Shown here: in pieces, positions 32,449 through 38,937 of the stretch
How positions within the stretch are numbered: the stretch's first letter is position 1
How the letters are laid out: every line of letters starts with the position of its first letter
Notes under the pieces: generated by a model
Database searches by the model: none
What the model was told of the DNA's origin: nothing
The model's input: the letters and a program-made list of their open reading frames with translations, nothing else
Made by a program: the position numbers and the translations under genes
Assembly (NCBI GenBank): GCA_025057135.1
Contig: JANWXY010000034.1
Coordinates: 1 to 38,937 of the forward strand
From: Bacteroidia bacterium
Lineage (GTDB): Bacteria > Bacteroidota > Bacteroidia > SpSt-205
Length of the DNA: 38,937 nt
Direction: 5' to 3'

Positions 32449-33753
32449 TTACCGAGCTGAAAGCTTATCCAGCTCTACTTTGGCAGCTATTTTGAACTGC
32501 TTGTAAGTTACTTTTCCGAGAGCATCTCGGGCTTTATCTACTTGACCAGCTTTACGAGCAGCCAATCCCATGAGGAAGTTAGCTTGGGAGAGCTTAGCTG
32601 CATCCGTTCCGAGGAGTGGTATAGTACGCTCCACGGTGGAGATAACTTCTCCATAGCGTCCGAGTAAGTAGAGCGCTTGAGCTTTTAGAAGGAGGGTTTC
32701 TATATTATTCGGATTTTTCTCTAATATGCGGTCAGCGGTGCTGATTGCGCCTTGGTAGTCGCCAGCGTTATATTGCAAGCGGATGGCTCGGGCGTAAAGG
32801 TTTGTACGCTTCTTCTCATCATTTTCATTAGCCGCAGCTTGAAGGAAACTCTGAGCAGCTTCGGCTGTGCGCCCTTTCCTCAGAAGAATGGCGCCTTGCA
32901 TTTGATAGACTTGATTTAGGCGATCCTTAGTTTTCGCAGCCTCATTCACGTATTCCATAGCTTCATCCAAGGCGCCCGTCTTGAAGTAGGCATAAGCAAT
33001 ACCCAAGCTATATGCAGCACCACTACGAGCCACAGCCGCTTTCAGACGCTTTCCATAAGGATGATTCTCTATTTGCTTAGCATATCTTTCATACTCGGCG
33101 GTATTGCCAGACTTGTAGTGAGCCAGAGCCAAGCCATAAGTATATTTTGCACTCTGAGCGATCGGCAAATCCCTGGTCTTGTCGTAGGCACGCTGGAAGG
33201 CCCCTATAGCTGCCTGGGGGTTATTTAGGGCTAGTTGAGTCTCGCCTTCAGCATATAAAATCCGAGGATCATCAGCCACCTGAGGCACTTGCGATTTCAA
33301 GGCTCCAATCTCTGACAGCGCCTCCTGCGACCGACCCTGGAGATTCATAAGACGGATGGCATTGAGCTTATAGGTCATCTTCTTATTTACGTCCTGCTCT
33401 TTCGCGTATGCTTGATTGAGTGCATCTATTGCTGCGGGATAGTTTTTAGCTCGGATATGTATCTGGGCTATTCGCGCATAAATAGGCGTAAGCCCCGGGT
33501 TGAGTTCCAGGGCTTTTTGATATGCCTGTATGGCTTCTTGGGGACGCTTTAGACTATTTAGAACTTCACCTTTACGGGCATGATAGATAGCCTTCGTTGG
33601 TTCTAGCCGTATAGCTTCTTCATACTTCTGGAGTGCCAAGTCGTATTGTTTATTTTTACGGTATTGCTCGCCTTCCTTGAAGGCGGCTTGACCGCTCTGC
33701 GCCAGAAGAGGCCACCAACAGCCCAGCAAAAAAGCTACTACGAAGTACTTCAT
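32449..33753 (-). CDS. Secreted TPR-repeat protein
   Basis: A 434-residue exported protein with a signal peptide ending WWPLLA before Gln. The mature part is built of TPR repeats of about 34 residues from about residue 20 to 430 (e.g. YDLALQKYEEAIRLEPTKA and PQEAIQAYQKALELNPGLT), with Ala/Gly/Pro patterns kept. TPR proteins of this type are peri- or outer-membrane scaffolds; a specific partner is not indicated. Its own promoter box lies 26 nt upstream, and a terminator follows, so it is likely monocistronic. Confidence 0.9.
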   Translation of the reverse strand: MKYFVVAFLLGCWWPLLAQSGQAAFKEGEQYRKNKQYDLALQKYEEAIRLEPTKAIYHARKGEVLNSLKRPQEAIQAYQKALELNPGLTPIYARIAQIHIRAKNYPAAIDALNQAYAKEQDVNKKMTYKLNAIRLMNLQGRSQEALSEIGALKSQVPQVADDPRILYAEGETQLALNNPQAAIGAFQRAYDKTRDLPIAQSAKYTYGLALAHYKSGNTAEYERYAKQIENHPYGKRLKAAVARSGAAYSLGIAYAYFKTGALDEAMEYVNEAAKTKDRLNQVYQMQGAILLRKGRTAEAAQSFLQAAANENDEKKRTNLYARAIRLQYNAGDYQGAISTADRILEKNPNNIETLLLKAQALYLLGRYGEVISTVERTIPLLGTDAAKLSQANFLMGLAARKAGQVDKARDALGKVTYKQFKIAAKVELDKLSAR

Positions 33754-33779
33754 ATCTCTTGATTAGTTTGAGTACAAGG

Positions 33780-33787
33780 CAAAGGTA
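33780..33787 (-). promoter_or_regulatory. -7 box of the TPR gene
   Basis: Minus-strand TACCTTTG is an exact TAnnTTTG match and ends 26 nt before the ATG at 33753. It lies just after the ftsE stop. The spacing would give an ordinary short leader, in contrast to the leaderless genes. Confidence 0.6.
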
Positions 33788-33795
33788 CGAAAAAT

Positions 33796-34476
33796 TTACG
33801 ACACCAGAGTAGCGATAGGTTGCAAGCTTCCATCTTTGCAAATATATGTAGAAGCCGGCATATCTTGAATATGCTTAGGATTATGTGTAGCCAAAATGAC
33901 GGCGGTACCCCATCTGGCGATTTGGTGAAAAAGGTTTAGTATTTGAGTTCCTACTTCCGGATCTAGATTACCCGTAGGTTCATCAGCGAGAATTAATATA
34001 GGAGAGCCTACGAGCGCTCGAGCGATACAAGTGCGTTGCTGCTCACCCCCGGAGAGCTCATGCGGATAAGCATCTTTGCGAGCTGAAAGTCCTACGCGCA
34101 AAAGGGTATCCATGACTTGCTCACGGATTCTCTTCTTATCACGCCAGCCTGTAACTTCCAAAGTCAAAGCCACATTTTGATAAACGGTACGATAAGGAAG
34201 CAGCTGAAAGTCCTGAAAAACAATCCCGAGTTTCCGACGGAGAAACGGTATCTCTGACTGAGACAAAGTATCCACGCGTGTCTCCCCTACCCATATTTCC
34301 CCTTGGACAGGACGGATGTCTGCATATATAGCCCGCAGTAGCGAAGTTTTTCCTGACCCCGTCCGTCCAGTGAGGTAGATAAAATCCCCTTTATTTAGGG
34401 ACAAGCTAACCCCCTTCAATATGAGACGGTCGCCATAAGCCAGAGATACATTTCGCATCAGGAGTACTGGACTCAT
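33796..34476 (-). CDS. ftsE: ABC transporter ATPase, FtsE-like
   Basis: A 226-residue ABC ATPase with the form of FtsE, the cell-division ABC protein that works with FtsX. Walker A GRTGSGKT (37-44), the Q-loop VFQDFQLLP (87-95), LSGGEQQR (141-148), Walker [13 protein letters not shown] (161-172) and the H-loop in ATHNP are all present. Start 34476 is taken from the ATGA overlap with the upstream 79-aa gene. No FtsX gene is adjacent, which is common for Bacteroidota; an equally small lipoprotein-export LolD-like ATPase is the alternative. Last gene of the ALDH operon. Confidence 0.8.
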   Translation of the reverse strand: MSPVLLMRNVSLAYGDRLILKGVSLSLNKGDFIYLTGRTGSGKTSLLRAIYADIRPVQGEIWVGETRVDTLSQSEIPFLRRKLGIVFQDFQLLPYRTVYQNVALTLEVTGWRDKKRIREQVMDTLLRVGLSARKDAYPHELSGGEQQRTCIARALVGSPILILADEPTGNLDPEVGTQILNLFHQIARWGTAVILATHNPKHIQDMPASTYICKDGSLQPIATLVS

Positions 34477-34712
34477 GTCAGGCAAATCTCCCGCGTTTCT
34501 GGGTTCCACTCCACAGGACGAACTTCCCCGTAAGCCAGCTGAGGAAAAATAAGGGAAACTTTCTCTAAAAAGCCCTCGGGTAAAGCTGTACGCTTATCTA
34601 CACGATCAGGACGAACATAACAAACCAGTGAAAAGCGCTCATCCCGTATCTGGATATAATCTGGAATCTTAGCCACACCTTTGACTTTGAGGATGTAATA
34701 CCGCTTCTTCAT
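34473..34712 (-). CDS. Small conserved-looking protein between ALDH and ftsE
   Basis: A 79-residue protein with start at 34712, chosen because its ATG overlaps the ALDH stop as ATGA and its own stop overlaps the ftsE start in the same way. An ATG further up (34781) lies inside ALDH. It is basic at the start (MKKRYYILKVKG), has a beta-like core (IQIRDERFSLVCYVRPDR) and an acidic/aromatic end. I do not recognise the family. Tight coupling on both sides suggests it is real and functionally tied to its neighbours. Confidence 0.7.
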   Translation of the reverse strand: MKKRYYILKVKGVAKIPDYIQIRDERFSLVCYVRPDRVDKRTALPEGFLEKVSLIFPQLAYGEVRPVEWNPETREICLT

Positions 34713-36091
34713 CCTAAAAGCTTGCGGATGAGTGATATTTTTTTCCCGTAGGGGGGATACCGTAATGGTAGATCTATCCACGTAGGAGTCTTGACGACAG
34801 CGCGAGCATGAGAGAAAGTTTCAAAAGAATACCAGCCATGATATCGTCCAATGCCACTTTCTCGAACTCCCCCAAAAGGCAATCTTGATGAGCCAATATG
34901 CATAATCGTATCGTTTATACAAGCCCCGCCCGATTGAAGCTGGGTGAGGTAGAAGTCCTGCATAGATTTGGCGCTTGAAAAGACATACATCGCTAAGGGC
35001 GGAGAGGACCTGCGCACGAAAGAGACAGCCTCCTCAGGCCTACTGAACGGAATAATAGGTAGAATCGGACCAAATATCTCCTCCTCTAACAAACTACCCT
35101 GAGGTGAGAGAATGAGCGTGGGACTAATATAAAGCTTACTTGGGTCTGTATAACCGCCAAAGACTATCTCACCCTCTCCAAGCATCTTGACCAGTCTATC
35201 ATAGTGTCTCTGGTTGATAATCCGAGCATACTCTGCGGGAGGAGATTGGATATCTCCATAGAAAGTGAGCGTTTCCTTTTTGATTGCTTCTACGAGGGAG
35301 TCAAAGACACGCTCCTGAACAAGCACATAATCAGGTGCAATACAGGTTTGTCCGGCATTCAGCCACTTGCCCCAGGCGACACGCCGAGCGGTCACAGGTA
35401 TATCTGCGTCAGACTCTACAATGACAGGAGATTTTCCCCCTAACTCCAAGGTGTAAGGAATAAGCTTACGAGCAGCGGCTTCTGCGACGACCCGCCCGAT
35501 ACGAGTGCTGCCCGTGAAAAATATGTAATCCCAATCTAACTCTAATAAAGCCGCAGAAACATTAGCATCACCTTGGACGACCTGAACATACTCTGGTGGA
35601 AAGACCTCACGTACAATTGCTTCTATCACCTTAGCTGTGGCAGGGGCAAACTCCGAGGGCTTAAGCACTACGACATTTCCCGCAGCGATAGCCCCAGCCA
35701 GAGGTACCATCATTAGCTGAAAAGGATAGTTCCACGGACTGATTATCAAAACAACTCCGCGGGGTTCGTACCGTATATAGCTGCGTCCCGGCAGCTGGAC
35801 TATAGAGGGAAAGACGCTTTTAGGGCGAACCCACTTTCTTAGATGTCTGCGTAAGTACCGAATCTCGTCAAGGGTGAAGCCAATCTCCGAAGCATACCCT
35901 TCAAAGTCCGATTTGCCTAAGTCCGTATGCAGGGCTTCAAGTATCCGCTTCTCTGACCGCCGAATCGCCTCCTCCAATCTTTCTAAAAAGCGTAGGCGCA
36001 CCTTCACTTCCTTAGGAGGGCCTTCGTGAAAAAATGTCCGCAAGGGGGACAGGTCTATCACCACCTGAGTCTGTTCTGCACTTATAGGCAT
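34709..36091 (-). CDS. Aldehyde dehydrogenase (class 3-like)
   Basis: A 460-residue NAD(P)-dependent aldehyde dehydrogenase of the ALDH3-like group, which oxidises medium- to long-chain fatty or aromatic aldehydes. The ISPWNYPFQLMMVPL stretch (117-131), GSTRIG (194-199), catalytic E216 (TLELGGKSP) and nucleophile C250 (NAGQTCIAPDY) are intact, with the C-terminal PFGGVRESGIGRYHG motif. Length is normal for the group, and no membrane tail is evident. First gene of a translationally coupled run with the 79-aa protein and FtsE. A near-consensus box precedes it by 11 nt. Confidence 0.93.
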   Translation of the reverse strand: MPISAEQTQVVIDLSPLRTFFHEGPPKEVKVRLRFLERLEEAIRRSEKRILEALHTDLGKSDFEGYASEIGFTLDEIRYLRRHLRKWVRPKSVFPSIVQLPGRSYIRYEPRGVVLIISPWNYPFQLMMVPLAGAIAAGNVVVLKPSEFAPATAKVIEAIVREVFPPEYVQVVQGDANVSAALLELDWDYIFFTGSTRIGRVVAEAAARKLIPYTLELGGKSPVIVESDADIPVTARRVAWGKWLNAGQTCIAPDYVLVQERVFDSLVEAIKKETLTFYGDIQSPPAEYARIINQRHYDRLVKMLGEGEIVFGGYTDPSKLYISPTLILSPQGSLLEEEIFGPILPIIPFSRPEEAVSFVRRSSPPLAMYVFSSAKSMQDFYLTQLQSGGACINDTIMHIGSSRLPFGGVRESGIGRYHGWYSFETFSHARAVVKTPTWIDLPLRYPPYGKKISLIRKLLG

Positions 36092-36102
36092 ACGAATTAC
36101 AA

Positions 36103-36110
36103 CAAATATT
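36103..36110 (-). promoter_or_regulatory. Near-consensus -7 box of the ALDH operon
   Basis: Minus-strand AATATTTG differs from TAnnTTTG at the first base only. It ends 11 nt before the ATG at 36091, in the 50-nt gap after the CapA-like gene. Confidence 0.35.
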
Positions 36111-36141
36111 CCTGATTTGTCGGTATTTCAGAAACCCCACC

Positions 36142-37158
36142 TCACTGCGAAGAGGCAGGCACAAACTCCCCATCCTCTCGGATAGTAAGCCGCCCCCCTT
36201 GGAAATCCTCCTGAGTGAGTCGGCGAAGAAGCATCAAAGCCTCTTTTTTCTCGTCCGGTGTAGGAATACCCTGGAGGATGCGCATAGGGTGAAACTTGCC
36301 TCGGAGGAAGCGCCCTTCTTTATCTAAGCTTACTTCAAAAACCCCCGTCAGTCCATTCGGACCCTGAGTGCTAATCCCATTGACGACGATGAAATTCCCT
36401 AAGGAGTATAAAACAAGTCGCCCTTTGTATAACTCCATGCCGCGCATCACATGCGGACCGTGTCCCACCACGAGGTCTGCTCCAGCATCAATCACCGCCC
36501 GAGCGAATGCTCTTACATGCCCACGATTTTCTCCATAAAACATCTCCACATTATCAGGGGTATGAATCATATTTGAGCCCTCCGCGCCTCCATGGAATGA
36601 CACAATCACCACATCCGATTTTCGCGCCAAATCTTGCACAAGCGATACAGCCTGAGGGATATTCCCTACATGATAGGACCGTCCAGAAAACCCAAATGCA
36701 ATAAGACCCACCCGAAGCCCATTTATCTCTAATACTTTGCTTTCACGCTTACCCAAGGTCGTGATCCCCATGTTCTCTATGAGACGCTTCGTGGACTCAT
36801 AAGCGGCGACGCCGTAGTCTTCCGTATGATTATTATCCAGATGAGCTAAGTTGAAGCCAACTTCCTTGAGAAGGTCTGCATTCTGGACCGGCATACCGAA
36901 CTCAAAGCAGACCCCGCGCTGACGAGAAGCTTCGGAGCATTTGCAGGGCTTCTCTTTACCTGTGACAAAGTTTCCCTCCACATTCGTGAAGCGAATATCA
37001 CCGACACTGAGATAGGGGCGCAGCGCTAATACTCGCTGGCGCAGGTGCTCAGGTAGGACAAAAGTACCTATCATATTATCTCCTGAAAGCGTCAGGTGGA
37101 GGGCAGCTTCCTGCGCTAATAGCCAACCTCCGACCACCACTACCCACAGCTTATACAT
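36142..37158 (-). CDS. CapA-like metallophosphatase, exported
   Basis: A 338-residue exported protein of the PGA_cap / CapA metallophosphatase family, some of which take part in poly-gamma-glutamate capsule assembly. The metal-binding blocks are visible: LSGDNMIG near residue 28, NVEGN, NNHTEDYG, SFHGGAE and VGHGPHV(M)RG near 235-243, followed by LYSLGNFIV. A signal peptide ends GGWLLA before Gln. The start is 37158, not the upstream ATG at 37170, because the latter lies inside the promoter box. Poly-glutamate synthases are not nearby, so the substrate is open. Confidence 0.85.
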   Translation of the reverse strand: MYKLWVVVVGGWLLAQEAALHLTLSGDNMIGTFVLPEHLRQRVLALRPYLSVGDIRFTNVEGNFVTGKEKPCKCSEASRQRGVCFEFGMPVQNADLLKEVGFNLAHLDNNHTEDYGVAAYESTKRLIENMGITTLGKRESKVLEINGLRVGLIAFGFSGRSYHVGNIPQAVSLVQDLARKSDVVIVSFHGGAEGSNMIHTPDNVEMFYGENRGHVRAFARAVIDAGADLVVGHGPHVMRGMELYKGRLVLYSLGNFIVVNGISTQGPNGLTGVFEVSLDKEGRFLRGKFHPMRILQGIPTPDEKKEALMLLRRLTQEDFQGGRLTIREDGEFVPASSQ

Positions 37159-37163
37159 GTTCG

Positions 37164-37171
37164 CAAACATA
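37164..37171 (-). promoter_or_regulatory. -7 box of the CapA-like gene, leaderless spacing
   Basis: Minus-strand TATGTTTG is an exact TAnnTTTG match and ends 5 nt before the ATG at 37158. An upstream in-frame ATG falls inside the box, which argues for the downstream start. Confidence 0.63.
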
Positions 37172-37271
37172 GTACTCTTTCACGGCCGGGTAGCTCGCTA
37201 CATCCTTTCAACTAAGCCAAATGACGCTATGGTCAAAGACCATTTCGGCGGCGACATATCTGATTTTTACT

Positions 37272-37279
37272 TAACTTTG
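37272..37279 (+). promoter_or_regulatory. -7 box of the 37284 operon, leaderless spacing
   Basis: TAACTTTG is an exact TAnnTTTG match and ends 4 nt before the ATG at 37284. The 113-nt gap to the divergent CapA-like gene therefore contains one leaderless promoter at each end. Confidence 0.67.
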
Positions 37280-37283
37280 CAGG

Positions 37284-37640
37284 ATGCGCATTACAGTACG
37301 CCTTTTCTCAGGCTTGCTACTCGGCTGGGCACTGGCACAGAAATCCTCTCCTGTGCCAGCAGAAAAGTTAGTCCATTACGAAGCGGTCCTCCTCCTCCGA
37401 GATTACAAACCTGGTACAGACCCATCTCCTCACTGGGAACGCATTCAGAGGCTCATCCTATCTAAGGTCGGCTTTTATGATGCACAGCTGGTTGCTACAG
37501 AAGGGCAGCAGCTCAAGGTGCGCCTCAGCACAGACCCCGAGATGCCGCTCTCGGATATCTATGAAGTGCTGCGCGCTGCGGGTACAGAGACACGCAGCCT
37601 CTACCGCATAGAGTCGTCAAAAACCACTCAAACAAAGTAA
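37284..37640 (+). CDS. Small secreted protein, function unknown
   Basis: A 118-residue exported protein with a signal peptide ending GWALA before Gln. The mature ~95 residues have alternating strands and helices (YEAVLLLRDYK, then IQRLILSKVGFYDAQLV and LSDIYEVLRAAG) that recall a ferredoxin-like or heavy-metal-associated-type fold, but there is no CxxC. I do not recognise the family. Its stop is 3 nt before the next gene, so the two are probably one operon. Confidence 0.72.
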   Translation: MRITVRLFSGLLLGWALAQKSSPVPAEKLVHYEAVLLLRDYKPGTDPSPHWERIQRLILSKVGFYDAQLVATEGQQLKVRLSTDPEMPLSDIYEVLRAAGTETRSLYRIESSKTTQTK

Positions 37641-37643
37641 CTT

Positions 37644-38585
37644 ATGCGCACACTTTACATACTGGGCTTGCTTCTCTCGCTGGGCTGGGCACAGACCATC
37701 CTGGTAGATGGTACAAGTAATGCAGGATCGTTTGAGTCAGGCAACGCGTGTAATACAGGTACCTTCACCGCTGACGGCTGGACTATCGTCAACGGCACCC
37801 AAACCAATCGCTGGGCCGTCAATACTGGTGCCGGAGCCCATCATGGTAGTCGCGCTATTTACATTTCTACTTACAACTACACCTTCCCTGGCTGTGCCTA
37901 TAACATGCCACCTTCGCATCAGGATATAAACCTTCAGAGTGCGGGTTGTTGTGGAGGGGCTAACTTCTATGATAGTGGCGGCTCAGGAAGTAGTTATGGC
38001 AATAATGAGAATCGTACCATCACTTTCTATGCTCCGGCAGGTCAGCAAGTTTATGTAGTATTCACATCCTTCCACACCGAGGCAAACTATGATTACCTCT
38101 ACGCTTATGATGGACCTAATACTCTTTCACCGCTTATCGGCACTTATCATGGCACTACACTGCCTCCTACGATAAATAGCACGGGTAACTCGCTCACCTT
38201 TCGCTTTACTTCAGATGGCTTGATTACTTACTCAGGATGGAGTGCGATAGTATTCTGCGGTCCTCCTCCCACGGGCTGCATGGGCATACCACCCCACGAC
38301 TATAATACAGGAAGCTCATCGGTAGTGCACTTCTACCGTGATGTGACGCTGCCAGCGGGAGAGCCGTATATGACGATCTCGGCCTATGTGAAGGTGCAGG
38401 GGGAAGGCTGCTGCGACTATTTAGATATTTTCGTGGCCCCCACGAGTGTAACACCTATGGCGGGAACAGAAGTCGCTGCTACTCATCGGATAGGGCGTTA
38501 TAACATGGTAGGCTCAGGCTGGACTCAGATCAGTCGCACCTTCTGTGGCACACCTGGGCAGACCTATCGGGTGATTTTCTCCTGA
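37644..38585 (+). CDS. Surface protein with CUB-like domain, N-terminal part before an in-frame stop
   Basis: A 313-residue reading frame with a signal peptide ending SLGWA before Gln. It contains a CUB-like domain at about 75-205 (e.g. YDYLYAYDGPNTLSPLIGTYHG and SLTFRFTSDG), then a cysteine-bearing jelly-roll region. The frame ends at TGA (38583-38585), but the same frame continues open for 117 codons to the window end and carries recognisable homology. The stop is therefore probably a mutation, a sequencing error, or a site of readthrough. Homologues of this type are T9SS-exported adhesins or enzymes. The intact gene is longer than the window. Confidence 0.75.
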   Translation: MRTLYILGLLLSLGWAQTILVDGTSNAGSFESGNACNTGTFTADGWTIVNGTQTNRWAVNTGAGAHHGSRAIYISTYNYTFPGCAYNMPPSHQDINLQSAGCCGGANFYDSGGSGSSYGNNENRTITFYAPAGQQVYVVFTSFHTEANYDYLYAYDGPNTLSPLIGTYHGTTLPPTINSTGNSLTFRFTSDGLITYSGWSAIVFCGPPPTGCMGIPPHDYNTGSSSVVHFYRDVTLPAGEPYMTISAYVKVQGEGCCDYLDIFVAPTSVTPMAGTEVAATHRIGRYNMVGSGWTQISRTFCGTPGQTYRVIFS

Positions 38586-38937
38586 CGAAATGACGGCTCC
38601 TCGGGTACGCAGCCGCCAGCGGCGGTGGATAGGATTCATATCACGGCGAGCAGTACGCCGCCTCCTACCCCGTGGATAGTGAATGTGCCGGGCCTCCCCT
38701 ACACCCATGGTGCCGATAATACCTGCGGAAAGGGGAATAACCTCACCAGCTCTAATGTCTCTCCCACTTGCGGTAGTACCAATTACTATGGCGGCGAGGA
38801 TATGGTATGGGTCTTCACGCCTACCAGTAGCGGTCAAATTCTGATATCGCTTACTTCTTCTACCACATGGACAGGTTTGATGTTGTATCAAGGTGGAACT
38901 CTGGGCACTTGTGGAGGCCTTAGCGGGTCTACCTGCG
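38586..38937 (+). pseudogene. Downstream continuation of the surface protein, partial at the window end
   Basis: After the TGA the same frame reads RNDGSSGTQPPAAVDRI and on to the window edge without another stop (117 codons), with a second domain that resembles pre-peptidase C-terminal modules (GEDMVWVFTPTSSGQILIS). The motif before it, FS-stop-RNDG...QPPAAVDRI, matches the WRWDNDN...QPPLAIDNI stretch of the protease at the left edge, where the stop position is Trp. No start codon or promoter is visible here, so it is best read as the broken remainder of the gene at 37644. Confidence 0.72.

Noticed and set aside
38583-38585. Genetic-code reassignment of TGA to Trp
   Set aside because: Many genes here end in TGA, including ATGA and GTGA overlaps with clear family lengths (arginine decarboxylase, ALDH, cystathionine beta-synthase-like). 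One in-frame TGA is better explained by a mutation or sequence error.
1-38937. tRNA, rRNA, CRISPR or insertion sequence
   Set aside because: I looked on both strands for cloverleaf patterns with GTTCRA arms, regularly spaced direct repeats, and transposase-like frames with terminal repeats, and found none that hold up.

Overview
The window reads as a chromosomal segment of a member of the phylum Bacteroidota, probably a lineage distant from the well-studied genera. Four sequence observations support this. The 1,224-residue protease at the left edge ends in a type IX secretion (T9SS) sorting-like domain. Many genes have a Bacteroidota-type TAnnTTTG promoter box just upstream. Essentially every predicted signal peptide is cut before a glutamine. 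Two genes carry NVGIGT-type surface or choice-of-anchor/CUB-like domains. There are no rRNA or tRNA genes, insertion sequences, CRISPR arrays or phage modules that I can see.

Layout. 1-3.7 kb: a secreted M43-type metalloprotease (minus). 3.8-8.1 kb: two tandem GT4 glycosyltransferases, a GT2 glycosyltransferase and ribulose-phosphate 3-epimerase (plus). A 1.5-kb tandem duplication produced the second GT4 and left broken fragments of the protease and GT2 genes between the copies. 8.3-10.5 kb: DUF3467 protein, two small secreted proteins and BshA (minus). 10.6-13.4 kb: a large AsmA-like protein (plus). 13.6-18.8 kb: an NVGIGT surface protein, then a beta-propeller / isoaspartyl peptidase / AAA ATPase operon (minus). 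18.9-23.3 kb: PruA, then arginase, a small membrane-associated protein, RluB and QueF (minus). 23.4-25.6 kb: arginine decarboxylase and FolD (plus). 25.6-28.8 kb: a Trp-rich lipoprotein, cystathionine beta-synthase-like enzyme and a secreted protein (minus). 28.9-32.2 kb: ProS and an M23 peptidase (plus). 32.4-37.2 kb: TPR protein, the ALDH / 79-aa / FtsE operon and a CapA-like protein (minus). 37.3 kb to the end: a small secreted protein and a large surface protein that is broken by an in-frame TGA and runs off the window.

The genes form short, tightly packed operons. Many junctions are ATGA, GTGA or TAATG overlaps, and several starts were chosen from these. At seven genes a TAnnTTTG-type -7 box (six exact, one with a mismatch) lies only 4-5 nt before the start codon, which predicts leaderless mRNAs. 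Metabolism is mixed housekeeping: arginine is split between ornithine/urea and agmatine, and proline-derived semialdehyde goes to glutamate. Other genes serve one-carbon folate, queuosine, thiol chemistry (bacillithiol and transsulfuration) and envelope biogenesis. The most unusual features are the mosaic GT4 duplication, the consistent leaderless promoter spacing, and the in-frame TGA replacing a likely Trp in the right-edge surface protein.
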